From Zonotrichia leucophrys gambelii (lineage: Eukaryota > Chordata > Aves > Passeriformes > Passerellidae), in assembly GCF_028769735.1 (NCBI RefSeq), contig NC_088170.1, positions 47,215,585 to 47,279,584 of the forward strand: a DNA stretch of 64,000 bases, read 5' to 3'. The notes beneath the pieces were generated by a model. It worked only from the letters and a program-made list of their open reading frames with translations, was not told the origin of the DNA and searched no databases. Position numbers and translations under genes: made by a program. Positions 38,691 through 50,858 of the stretch are shown in pieces; position 1 is the stretch's first letter; each line of letters opens with the position of its first letter.

Positions 38691-39054
38691 AAAGGAAAGG
38701 AAAGGAAAGGAAAGGAAAGGAAAGGAAAGGAAAGGAAAGGAAAGGAAAGGAAAGGAAAGGAAAGGAAAGGAAAGGAAAGGAAAGGAAAGGAAAGGAAAGG
38801 AAAGGAAAGGAAAGGAAAGGAAGGGAAGGGAAGGGAAGGGAAGGGAAGGGAAGGGAAGGGAAGGGAAGGGAAGGGAAGGGAAGGGAAGGGAAGGGAAGGG
38901 AAGGGAAGGGAAGGGAAGGGAAGGGAAGGGAAGGGAAGGGAAGGGAAGGGAAGGAAAGGAAAGGAAAGGAAAGGAAAGGAAAGGAAAGGAAAGGAAAGGA
39001 AAGGAAAGGAAAGGAAAGGAAAGGAAAGGAAAGGAAAGGAAAGGAAAGGAAAGG
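38691..39054. repeat. Three-block purine array: (AAAGG)26 (AAGGG)26 (AAAGG)20
   Basis: Twenty-six AAAGG units (38691-38820) switch abruptly to 26 AAGGG units (38821-38950). The array then returns to AAAGG (20 units, 38955-39054, after a partial AAGG). No unit within a block deviates. A GAAAGAGA-rich lead-in precedes it (38667-38690). The middle block fits a G-quadruplex pattern on the plus strand, and the whole is a homopurine tract. Four long open frames over it (up to 166 codons) are repeat translations. Confidence 0.98.
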
Positions 39055-39134
39055 GAGACATTTCAAGCAGATCCATACCCAATAAATAGGACCCTGAGCA
39101 ACATCTTGCTGGAGAAAATGGGGAAATGATCAGA
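39055..39134. other. Short unique spacer between purine array and LTR
   Basis: About 80 bp separates the array from the LTR's left target duplication. Nothing was recognised in it. Confidence 0.6.
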
Positions 39135-39757
39135 CGACATGTACTGGTTTAGGGCAAATTTGTTAAAGAATCTGCAAAGGAGGGCCCCTCCAGAAAGCGA
39201 AACTCACACGGCCCCTCCCCACAACCGGTTCGGGAAAAAATTCCTCGGAGAGAGGTGGAAAGAACCTGTTTATTTGACTGGCCCCACACCCCCCAGCACA
39301 CAAAATGAACAATACCCGATGACACCGCTTTGAGAAAGATGGCAAAATCAGAAAGTCTCTTTCAGGGGGGGTGGTTGCTCTGTTCTCAGTCCCTCCGGCG
39401 CTGGGCCAGCCGCTGCAGCCGAACCTTCGGTGTTCCCGGGTCCCAGTCCAGAGCAGGTTCGAGATGGTCACAGGAACAGGAGAGGAGAAACAGTCCAGGA
39501 AGCAATGTGGACTGTTTAGCTAGAACTAGCTAATAAGCAGAGGCAGAAAGCAGAGCAGAAGCAAGAGCAGAAAAAGAGAGCAAGCAAAAGCAGCAAGCTA
39601 AAGCTGGAAGTGAAAAAACAGCCCCATGTACCGCTTGTCTCTGTGTCCTGATAAGAGAAACCCAAACAAAACTTCCACTCTTCAGAGCCGGTCTTAAAGG
39701 CACAGAACAGATGAATGGGGATATACAAGCATCATAACGTCACCCCAGGACACGACA
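39135..39757 (-). mobile_element. Solo LTR of an endogenous retrovirus, 613 bp, with 5-bp TSD
   Basis: The LTR spans 39140-39752. On the plus strand it starts TGTACT and ends GGACA, giving the canonical TG...CA termini. It is bounded by CGACA at 39135-39139 and 39753-39757, a 5-bp target-site duplication. A 5-bp duplication fits ERVL-like or some other avian ERV classes. No internal retroviral genes or primer-binding site lie next to it, so it is a solo LTR left by recombination between two LTRs. Minus orientation is inferred from an AATAAA on that strand (39274-39269) and a TTTAAG/TATA-like stretch near 39692-39698 upstream of it. CpG content is far above the neighbourhood, which with the intact duplication suggests a fairly recent insertion. 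The family name is not known to me. Confidence 0.85.
39488..39517. other. Perfect 10-bp inverted repeat inside the LTR
   Basis: The arm 'aaacagtcca' (39488-39497) is exactly complementary to 'tggactgttt' (39508-39517), with a 10-nt loop. It is followed at once by a second short inverted repeat, AGCTAG-aa-CTAGCT (39518-39531). In the inferred minus orientation both lie between the TATA-like box and the polyadenylation signal, so they could fold in the LTR transcript. Confidence 0.85.
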
Positions 39758-40421
39758 CTTCCTAACTTCCTTGAGAAACAGTATAATGATGGATGTGTTT
39801 TCTCACAATTTTTATAAGCTCATACAGTAACTTCACAAGTTGCCCTCAGTGTTAGGAAAAGTCTGCCCTGTTCTGGAGTCCTCGTGCAGTCTCCAAAGCA
39901 GTTTACTGCTCTTGTTAGTCTGGATTTCTGGTGTCCACCTGAAAGCCAGTGCAAACAGTTTTCTAGGCTTTTAAGCTTCCCCTGTGGAATCCAGCAGCAA
40001 TGAACAGCTGCTCTCAGCTGAAGTAAAGTGACCATCAACTCAAGGCAGAGCAACTACCTTCATTGAAAAGATGATACAGTCTCTGTCACCTTAGAAAACT
40101 TACAACAGACAGATCTGTAGCATTCTGAGGTTAAGCCAGCTTTTCTCACTGTACAGAGTTTCTGACTGCATTGGTATTTTGTTCATTCCTTCCCTTCCAT
40201 TGAATAGTACTGTGATATGAAGCAGCATCATTAAAATTGTTTTGATCACAAGATGGTGAAAAATATTTTACAATAATGATGATCAGAGGGAAAAACAGAA
40301 AGAGTCACTCAGGGAAGAACATTAGTGAAAGTGCAAACTAGACAAACACGGTGCAGCTCCAGATTCTGGGCAAGGTTTCATTAATAGAATATCATTGCAA
40401 GTACCTGTTCTTCCCCTTTGA
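39758..40421. other. Unique sequence, no gene seen
   Basis: A 77-codon minus-strand frame (39820-40053) is open but lacks an ATG start and any recognised domain. Nothing else was seen. Confidence 0.5.
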
Positions 40422-40463
40422 GCATACAGGTGTGTAACAGATGCATACAGGTGTGTAACAGAT
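40422..40463. repeat. Perfect 21-bp tandem duplication
   Basis: Two identical 21-bp units (beginning 'gcatacaggtgtgtaacaga') occupy 40422-40442 and 40443-40463. A third unit starts with GCA and then diverges. Two perfect copies suggest a recent slippage or duplication event, possibly polymorphic. Confidence 0.95.
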
Positions 40464-43400
40464 GCAAAAGACCAGACCTTGTTTTAAAGTCAGTTTGTAC
40501 ACAAGCAAAGTATTCCTTTCCACAGGTACAAGACAGATAAAGATGCCCAGAAGACTGAAACTGTGGGATTATTTTATTACATCTCTATCTCTTTTCCACT
40601 ATTCCACTCAGAAAAAACATTCATGATTAGTCACTGAAAACTTTTTTCAAGGACTGAAAAACACATATTTATGTCTAAGTGTTTAATATTATTTGATTTT
40701 TTGCTTTTTTTCAGCATAAAGGTAGTTGTCTTCTCCTTTGGAAAAAATGTGATAGTCATCTCTGATTGGTAGGAAGATGACATGTGCAGTGAACTGCTCT
40801 TTCACAGTATGAAAATCAGTATTATATATTATTTTCTTACACTGGCCAGACAGTATTTTTCATGTGGACACCTTTTATACTGACCTATTGTGCATCTAGA
40901 CAGGACTTTTATAGCTGCATTAAGAGAACCTGCACTTAAATGTACAGTCTTCAGTGTGAAATGTTTTTTTTTTTTTTAGTCTTTATTCACACTAGCCTTT
41001 TTAGGTAATTTGATATAATTTGAAATGACTAACAATGACTGATGATTGTAGGGGTAAAATGTACCCTTAAAGAAAAGAACTTTGATAGGTGAAGGGTAGA
41101 ATCCTATATCCAGCTGTGTTGTCCAAATTGATATTAGTTTAATAACGTGTAAACTGTGCTAGAAAAATGTAATTGTCCTGCATTACAAGGGTACTCCTTT
41201 AACTGCACAGTTTATTCAAACGTATAATCTAAATAATTGAGTACCTATGCATACAATAGAACATTGCTTCATATGCAAACACTATTAAATAGACAGTTAT
41301 ATCCAAACAGATGGATAAAAAAGATGCCTGAATATAATTGGTTTGCTTTTGATTATTTCACAGATACAAATTTACTTAAAAAATAAATCTAGACATGGTA
41401 GGGTTTGTTGTCAGACAAAATTCAGTGTGGGAAAGTGAAGCTGAGGGATTTGTGAGGCACTTAGGGGGACTGTTTTTTAATCTACTTCTCACCTTGATGT
41501 TTAATAAGGGTAATATGAGAAAAGGAGCAGAGAAGCAGACTTATATCTGACCTACTCTTTATTTACTGCTTTGAAGGGGATACAAAAAAAAGTTATCAGT
41601 CTTTATCATAAAGTTATGCCATATAGGCATGCATGTGGATACAAAAATCTATAAGACTGCATTGTAAATATTTGATAGATTAAGACTGGAAGATAGCAAT
41701 AGGACAACCATAGTTTCAAAAGCTCTTGGTATCTTGAAAAGCACTTTAAAGTCTCATGGTCTGCAACTGGTATTAGGTGCAATTTTGACATTTGCACTCT
41801 GGAAACTTCACACTTGCAGAAAAGCCCTATTGAAGTCAGCAGTGCTCTGTGTGTATCAGAATCCACAGGTAGATATGGACCTCTTGACATCCATCTCTGA
41901 AGACTGTGACTGTACAATTTCATGGACCACACTAAATTCTGGTCAGGTCTACTTTAATTTTTCTTAGACAAAGCCTTAGGAGAAGACTCAGACCAGACAA
42001 ATAAGAGCTACATGAAGAGACTACAGTGAAATTTCTGCTCTACAATATTTTAAAGTTTCAGAATTATGCTGTGTATGATTATACCTGTGGAATTACATAC
42101 ATACATATGCGTATCCATATGTACAATATATAGATGTGTATACTATGAAAAGACATCATGCATAAACTCAACACAGTTCCCTAACAGACAAGGAAAAATA
42201 AAGAGCTTTTGCTTAAGACTAATCTGAGACACTTTACTGGTGTCAGAAGAGGTTGACTATTAATCCCCAAATGAGTGGCCACTGTATCTAGAAGTCATCT
42301 TGAGACAGAATTTAGACTGCCTTCACTGGTGCCTAATTTACCCATTAGTAATGTAATGTTTTAGTTCAAGTGAGAATGAGCAATTCAGTCTACTTCGCAT
42401 GTAGGGCTATTATACCCTTTTTCCCTAAAGTGGAGGAAGGGAAGTAATGCCAGTGCCCAATTTAGGCACCTATGCTATGTGATTTGAATGCAGCCTTTAA
42501 TCACTTACCAATAATTTGCATATATTGCCATTGTGGTCAAACGTCCAGATGATATTCTGTTAATAATTCCTTTTGTATCTCATATTGATTATGATAAAAT
42601 TAAGTCAAAAATAGCCTGTCTCAGTAAATCTTTTACAATTTGTCATTCCTTTCCCTCCCCCCTCAACTTTATCTCCTTTCTTTTTATTTCAGAAAGGCTC
42701 TTGGTTTGGGGTTGTTTTTTTTTTAAAAAAAAAACTCTTTCAGCAAATGGAAATAAAGCATTTCCACAGAATGCTGCCAACTTTGTAATAAGATTTAGTA
42801 GCTTTCCCAAGAGCTACTTGTAGTTCTAATAATAATTTTCTTTAAGTGTTCCGCTTTAGAAAATGTCTTCTTTGTTACTGAAGTTTCCATATGTACATAT
42901 GGACTTTTTTTGAAAATATTCCTGGGATTTTATTACCATTAATCATTTCTGAGGGTGTATATAATTTATCTCACAAACCATCAGAATTCCCACAGGGTAA
43001 ATTACTCTAGAGGTCTCTGTGCCCTCATACTGTATCAAATTGACCTGCTTCTTGTTTGCCATTTTTGTGTACTACATTGCTTATTTAACAAGAAACAGAA
43101 TGATTGTGATTCTGAGAAGGTCCTTTGATAGTAGTTTTGACACTCTGCCTGAATAATGACCCTCATTATGGAGCCCATGACAGGCTCTGAAAGTACTGAT
43201 TTATGAATACATCACAGGTTCAGCATTAGAGCTCCCCCTACTCACTCCCGATATAGGAGTAGATATAGATACAGTCTTCAAAAAGGGTGAAGATGAGATA
43301 ATTGCATGATTATGACCATTCAAGTAATCACTTTTTCTGATTTAACAAAGAACTGTCAGTTAATTTCTATTGTCTCACAAGTTATTAGAAGCCTTTAACA

Positions 43401-46384
43401 AAATGTTTGTTAGGAAAATCTATTTCTTGTAGAGTTGCCAGCCATATCTTAAAGGACAGTAAGGCAGAAGTCTTAGTCCTTTTTTTGCTAAGAAATGCTT
43501 TTCTATAGCAAACACTCATTAACTGTTGATATGATAATAGACTGTTAGAAGTAAGCTTAGCTAAGAGCTAGAAGTCTGTGTCCTAGCTAAAACAAATTAT
43601 AAGACACTTTGTAAACACATTTTTGTGAGGATTCTTGTTGATTTATTGTTTCCTCCACAGCAGTTATTTAAATAAATGTAGCTAATTTAGATCATTTTCT
43701 GCACTGTGTAATTTTGTTCTTTGTGTGATGGGGTTATATGTAAAAGCCTGAAGGAATCACATCCCCATTAATCTTTTTACAAGTGCAATAAATAAATAAA
43801 GAGACATGGTTTAATTTTGCTAGTTAGGAGATTTTAAAAGGCAGTGGTAGCACTCTGATTTCTTCCTGTTCTTGCTGCTCTCCATGTCCTTCTCTTGAAG
43901 ACATAGTAAGTATTCTTACTTAGTGAGGTAATAGTTCGTGGTAGGAAAGTAGGGCCATGGACTATTAAATACATCCTTGAAGACAGGTATTTGAAGACAC
44001 ATCTTAGAAGTGTTTTTTTCTCCCCTAAATGCTTAGTATGGACTGTGTTTGCTCCCATCTACCCTGGAACATGGTTGAGTTTCCTGCTCAGAGACTTGAA
44101 AGCTGATGCCATGTGAGAGTTCCCATGCTTGCACAGGACACAAGTGTGCCAGCGGAAAGAGCCTCCACAAGGCTGAGGGAGTCTTTGCCACCTCAGGTGT
44201 AGAGTTGGGAATCAACTACCCAGGCAGAATCAGAGAGAGGTCCACCCTGGGAAGAAGGGGTGGAAGCATGGATGAGGCACAGGGCATAGGGCAGATTGGT
44301 TGGTAAAAGGAGGAGACCACTCCTCGGTAACCTCAAACCCTGCCTGGGGCAGCACCTGTTCATTTGCATATAGGGATGTTAAACCAGAGCTGGAGGGGAG
44401 GAACTGACTAATGTGAGTGTGCTGCATTGAAAATGCAGGCCAGACTAAGACAGCTGCACTAACATTCTGAATTAACCCTTAAAATATAAAGATTTTTGTT
44501 AGCGGTCAATGCTGTTTGGATGCATACAAACACACTTGCAGGTACAGGGGCTGACAGGCTTCTTCTATACCTGAACCGGCAACAGTTGAGGCTGCCTTCA
44601 GCTTTGTGTTTTCTTAAAGTGCCAAAAATTGGTTGGATCTGACAATCAATCCACTGGAATAAACAACAATGTAGAAGCAGCACATTATGTCATGAAACTG
44701 GGTCATCTGTGTTAACACCAGTGTCATTGCCATCTGTATGTAGAATACCTGATAAGTCCTCAGTAATCTCCTACTGTGTTTTATTCTTTGTTCACTCTGT
44801 CATTTCTATTCATGAGAAATTCTGGAAAAGGATATTTTCTTGGACGGTATTTTTATAGTTAATTGCTTGCTAAAAAAAATTCAATTATGATGCTCATCTG
44901 TGTCATTTATGATGTTTCATTATTATTTGGAAAACTGTTGTCAAGAAGATCTAAGAGGTTTTTTGTTGACTATCTATTTCAAGGCCATCAAATTCACAAA
45001 TAATTTTTGTAAACTTAGTTTGTTTTAAGACAGTGGCTTAATATACTGCTACCTGGTTAGCCTTGTTCAAATATTCTAGTGATTAAATATATCAAAATTT
45101 GTGTGTGCTTCAAAAGTAGTTCTGGTAAAATATTTTTTTAAAACTTCGAATATCCTTTTCAAAGGTGGCAAAGATAACTCTTGACTTCATTGCTCCCCTA
45201 CTTGGTAAAGCTCGTACCAGAGTATTGTAGTTCTGTAAAAGTATTTCAGAGCATAACAAAACCTTCTAGACTTTAATAACTATACATGACTGATCTGTCC
45301 TCTCTGGCAAGGTTAACTGTTTCTTCCAAGGAGTTAAGTGGCATATAAACTATTGTTCACACCATTTGTGCTAACAGCCTAGCATGACCTCAAATACTGT
45401 AGTGGTCATGCAAGGTATCCTGTTCAATACATTTATCAACAAAGGTAAAAGGACCACAGGGGCAGTGCTGACTTTAAGTGTATTAGGGATCTATAAGGAT
45501 AAATGCCTAACCTCACTTCACAGCAAAAAGTAATTACTGAACTATTGTTTCTATAGTGTTAATATTTTTTCATGGTTCTTAAGAAATATAAGCTATTTAG
45601 TTCTTAGGTTGACATCTGTACTGCATTATATTTTACACAATGCATCGAGACTAAAGGGTAGAGCAATCATATAACTGAGATCATTGTACTTTTACAAGAA
45701 ATCATCAACAGAAATAAAGCATGGAAAAGGGAACAGATTGAATTCAGTAGTTATTTTTAATAGATTTAAATGATCTAATTAACAATAGCCTGAACAGCAG
45801 AATTTTAGGTTTTTATTTTAAAATTGCATGCCCCATTTACAGTGTCTATAGTCTTGCGTACTTATTCACACTTAATTTTCTTCCATCCATTAGCTCTTGG
45901 GTGCAGCAAACTCCCAGTCCTTGGACTCCCACCCACTTTGTAAGTGAATGCCTTACCTGAAAATAAGGTAAAATCCACTCAAGTAAAGAATCACCACCCT
46001 TGAACTTTTTAAGACAATTTAATTCAGTACAGGAAGAAACAAATTTATCAACATTCATTTGGAAATAACATTCTGGAAGACCATTCTTGAAGCTTGCCTA
46101 GGGAAAGCCCTCATATAGGCATTTATGATTTGCAGGATATTTGAAAGCAGCAATTGTTCTAATAGTCTTTAATAATGAATATTATCAGAACAATCACTGT
46201 CACCTGGCAGAGATTTTTACAAAGGTCATAGCCCCACATTCCTTACTTCAGGAAAATGTCCTCAAAGCAGATTAAAAAATTATAATAAAAATTTTAGAAG
46301 GAAGCTAGCTAATAGGAGCTGGAGTCAAATTATTCTCTTTTAAGTTTGTGAGAAATCAAAGCAAATATTAATGCATGAATGTGT
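40464..46384. other. AT-rich unique sequence, no gene seen
   Basis: This stretch contains a T10A10 block (42715-42734) and an 18-bp perfect palindrome (42886-42903, core 'tccatatgtacatatgga'). An inverted pair 'ggtgcctaattta' and 'aatttaggcacc' lies near 42330 and 42460. A GC-richer pocket at 44100-44440 includes an ATTTGCAT octamer near 44352. A 108-codon minus frame (41606-41932) has no domain. Part of it (41820-41850, 'ccctattgaagtcagcag') resembles the core of the ancient palindromic repeats seen elsewhere in the window. Confidence 0.5.
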
Positions 46385-46825
46385 TGGACTGTCTCCTAAG
46401 GATGGCTACAAAGATGCTCAGAGGACTGGAGTACCTCTCCTATGAAAACAGAGTGAGAGATTTGGAGTTGATCAGCTTGGAAAAGAGAAGGCTCCTTGGA
46501 GACCTTTGGGCAGCATTCCAGCACCTAAAGGGGTCTCCAAAAGAGCTGGAGAGGGACTTTTTACAAGGGCATGTCATTACATGGGGGAAGGCTTTAAAGG
46601 GTAGATTAGATATTGGGAAGAAGCTCCTCACTGTGAGGGTGGTGAGTCACTGGAGCAGGTTGCCCAGGGAGGGTGTGGCTCTTCCATTCCTGGAAGTGTT
46701 CATTCCAGGCTGGATGGGGCTTAGAGCAATCCGGTCCAGGGGAAGGTATCCCTGTCTTTGGTAGGGGATTGGAAATAGCTGATCTTTAAGACCCCTTCCA
46801 ACTCAAACCATTGTATGAATGATAT
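46385..46825 (+). mobile_element. CR1 LINE fragment with surviving ORF2 tail
   Basis: This is a forward CR1 tail. Its plus-strand frame stays open for about 129 codons (46375-46764). It reads as the C-terminal end of CR1 ORF2 beyond the reverse transcriptase: 'RGLEYLSYENRVRDLELIS', 'LEKRRLLGDLWAAFQHLKG' and 'HWSRLPREG' in the usual order. The 3' end has 'ctgatctttaagaccccttccaac' and 'aaaccattgtatgaatgat' (46803-46822). There is no reverse transcriptase or endonuclease domain and no promoter, so it is dead. The frame is open only because few indels have accumulated. It is followed directly by unique sequence. Confidence 0.93.
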
Positions 46826-49800
46826 TAGTTCTATTAATACTGGCTAAGAAAAATAGTCAAGGGTTTTGGTGATGCAATTTCCAGGAGGGGTTAATACTAC
46901 ATGTATTAACAGGTTTGAGAAGCTCCAAACAAATAGTGTTAGGATGACTGAACATGAATCCCCAAAGGGAATTGCCTGTTTCAACAGCAGTTGGTTTGTG
47001 CATTGAAATTCATACATAGAATTTTCTGGTTTTTGCAATGTTTTATCCATTGTAATGCTACTGTGGCGTTTTTTGTAATTCACCTAAGTAATCTTATCCT
47101 GTGCATCTCTAAAAATACCCCAAGTTTTTCTATGGATCATTTTTTCAAACCCAAAATTTTATTTATTGCTTTTAATTATATAACTTGTTAATTTCACAAA
47201 GTTCCTTTCTTACTACTCTTATATCACATATAAATAGACATTCTGATATGTTCTTGCTTACATACAGACATATATTTATATATATATATATATATATCTA
47301 CAGCCACACAGAGCTTTTATTCCAGGTACACATTTCCCTTTTCATCTGCACAAGACAGATCTTTTCTCTCTCTCTGCGCCCAGAATCCCCTCTGTCTTCT
47401 CTCCGGACTTGGCCTCATGTGCCAACTGTCCCCTTCTGGGAATGGATACAGTGGGACAATATCTACTCTCCTTCAAAAAATAAAAAAAATACTGCTGCAT
47501 TTTTTGTTTTGTTTTTTTTTTTTTCATGCCAATAAGAACATTTTGCTTTTTGCCACGTGTATATCATAGCATTGACGTCTGCCCTCAGGGTGAGGTGTCC
47601 TTTTACTCCACTTACAACAGTATCAAACATTTCAAATTATTGCCAGTTTCTCCCACTTAAGTAGGAACCTTTTACATTTTTCCTGTCTAACTGACATAAT
47701 GACAACACGATGGCCAGATTTTTAGCCAGACTTCTGATTTTTGAATCCACCACCACGGAGGCACAACATAGTTCATTAAGACATTGAACATCTGGAGTGC
47801 CACAGTCATTGTTTGCTCTGTTCTTTATGTCACTAGCGCCATGTGCCATTATGAGAAGGACACAAATTTAAACCGTCAGAATAAAAGAGATGCACACAGG
47901 GTTCTGCTATTTTCATATAGTCAACATGGCATTTCTTTCTTTTTTTTTTCCCCAATTACTTCTTCTCTTTAGGAAAAGGGAAAAATTTGAAATATGTTCT
48001 GCATTACATGGTGAAAACAATATTGTTTAGTATTAAAATATATTTAGTTTGAGGCAGATGCTACTTACAAAAAGAACCCTCTTATAACATGAATTTACTC
48101 AACTATGTGCAATGATTTCTTCACCAGCAGCCCTCAAAATTCAAACAGCAACATGCAAGACAAAAGTAAAATCATGGTGTACAATGAAGGTTGATATTAT
48201 CCAATACCCCTCTTCATTTGAAAGAAAACAGACTCTAAAAATACTCATATGTGGCTGATCAAAGGCCATCTACATTATTAATTATCAAAAGACACTGATA
48301 TGACAATGAATATATTAAAAAACTAAAGAGAAAATCTTTATGAAATAAAATGTAGTCCTTCTCTTGGGATTACATTATTCAGCTTTTTTTAGGGCATAGC
48401 ACAAGCTATTTTCTCTTCTTCTTTGAATTCAAAAGCAGTTGAAATTGGACATTCAATGGTATTGTATGATCATCACATCAATTGCTCATATAAGGTTCTG
48501 TCTTTCTTCTGCCTGTCCTAACATTTGAGCTGCACCTTGCTGCAATGCAGGTTTGTTTGGGACATGTATGCCAAACTCTAGAATATATTTGCTCAGCATT
48601 ATGGTTAGTTCCTTAGAATTTCTCCTATTCAGCCTCTGCCTTGACCTTTCATTGCCTTTTGTGCTAATTTTGCTGTTGGCTGCTGTAGAGTCAGACAACC
48701 TGTTTTTCCTTCATAGATGCCACTGATGGCATCTTACAGAGAGGCACAATTAAAAAGCCTCTAAACTTTCAGATACTAAACTTTCTAAATTTTCCCAATA
48801 TGCCTCTAGAGCCCTAATAATTATCTGCTGAAGAAAACTGACAGCACTCATTAAAAAGGTAGGGAAATTATTTTAAGAATTTTCCTTTTCATCCACCAAA
48901 AAACATAAATAATATTTCCAAAATATTCTTTAGAAATGGATTACACAATACTGTCCTCATCATTTATTCTCTACATAACTTTTCTTCATGTACACATTAT
49001 TGTTATTGACAGCAATTCTAAAGCTCTTTAAAAAAAGAAATTAAACAGTGAATCAATAAAAAATTAGCTATTTACTGTAGATTATTACTTTATCATTCTC
49101 ATAATTACAATAATGGTAGCTGATGGAAATTCTATTTATGTGAATCATTTTATACTTGTTATTTATTATTATTAATGTTACCATTATTATCTTCTTACCC
49201 TTCAGTTCACAAGATGTATCTTCTCAGTGAATTTTAATTTCAATATCTTGCTATTATACTGTACATAATCCTATCAAAGACTGTCCTTCATGCAACATTT
49301 TCAGTGATATATTATCACAGAGACCATTAATGAATGAGCTTCATATCTTACTAATACTGTTTTAGATACTATTTTTATTAATTTTCTAAGCTGTAATTCT
49401 TCATACAGTACCCATGTCTGTCTTCCCTTAAAGTTGTGTTTTTGATTTTAACATGAGGATTTCAAAGGGAGGCATTAACTTTGTATTTAAAAATACATTT
49501 CTTTTCATAGATTCTAAATGACGATATTATAACATGCTTTTTTCTTTCAGATGTTTTTACAAATTTATTTTCATATTTTTCCCTAGTTTTATTTTTTTAT
49601 CAGATTCCTGTTAATAATAATTTTTTTTTTTACAAATTATGTTTCTTATAGCATGCCATATGGATGGAAAAAATATAACTCAAGAAATTGCAGTTTTTTC
49701 TTCTGAGTTGTGAATTATTATAATGAAAGGGAGATAAATATTTATCAGTTTCTAAGCATATGTTACTAGTGATGAAAATAACACTACATATTGTAAGTTT

Positions 49801-50858
49801 CTATTAACTAATTTCTCAAATAAATGCCAAATTTATTTATAAGGGAATGCTATTATGATCAATTTGCTCATTTTCCTGTTTTTTTCTTTGTTCTTATGGT
49901 TTGATGTTCAGATTACTGGCAGAAATGCCATTACACATCAGTGTATGATATTCACCTCTTCAAATATTTTAAATATGATGAGTTCAGTTCACTGCACTGT
50001 CAAAGATGAAAAATAACTTTGGTTTAGAATATCAATTTAAGGGCACAATATCCTTATTGGCATTTTGAGACCTGATTTCTCTCATACTGTTGTTTAATCT
50101 TTTTTGCATATATTAGAGCATTGTGATGGTATAGGATTGGTGGCCAATATTAGAAGGTCTTTAAAGCTGCAGGATGGATAGAAAATGTAAATAAGTCTTA
50201 CAGACTTTCTGAAGATTATTAAATATACATGTACTTTGCAGTTTAGATTAATAGCCAAGCAAGGAAGCACCATTGCAGTAACATAAACCTATGATATATT
50301 TAGCAAACAGGGTGCCATTGTGCATAAACAAAACATAGTCCTGTGACTATTTTGTAAATACTTACATCATTAATCATTGTACTGTTCATATTATATTTGT
50401 CTAATTTTTAAGGGAATCACACTACAATAAAATTCAAAATCTTAAAAATAGTAACTTGCTTGTGTGGCATACTGCAGACAGTCATATAAAACTTCATTTA
50501 CATTGCAATGTGTAAATGTGAAAAATCTAGAAATATACATTAAAAATTGTGTACCATTTATTTTAGCAAAGTTTTTTTCTTGTGAAAAGCATATGAATAC
50601 ACATGAGCATTTCTTTGGCTGTTATAGCAAACTCATAGTTATGTGAGATTCATTTTTTTAACATTTGACTTTTTCCAATGGCACTTCTACAGCCTTTCAG
50701 GTTTAAATGTTTCTATTGATTTTTATGTCTGGATTTATTGTGCACATATAAACATCAGACTAGAGCAGTTTGTCTCATATCTTAGGCAAAGCAATGTGAT
50801 GTACAAAAGCCAGAGGATTTTACTTCAGCTAACATAAAAGAGGAGGTGTACACTGATG
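46826..50858. other. AT-rich unique sequence with a TA repeat
   Basis: A short (TA)n tract lies at 47271-47297 and T-runs occur near 47503-47524 and 49619-49632. The block 47560-47940 is less AT-rich, has scattered CpGs and overlapping short frames on both strands, and could be a conserved non-coding element. Conservation is untested. No gene was seen. Confidence 0.5.

Noticed and set aside
38691..39054. Regularly spaced repeats that might be read as a CRISPR array
   Set aside because: The unit is 5 bp with no spacers, in vertebrate DNA.
38582..39089. Open frames of 145-166 codons on both strands, the longest in the window
   Set aside because: They are translations of the AAAGG/AAGGG array. 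A 5-bp repeat without stop codons is open in many frames. No start or domain context exists.
39163..39728. Several frames of 64-102 codons across the LTR region
   Set aside because: They lie wholly inside the LTR, overlap on both strands and show no retroviral protein motifs. A solo LTR has no internal genes.
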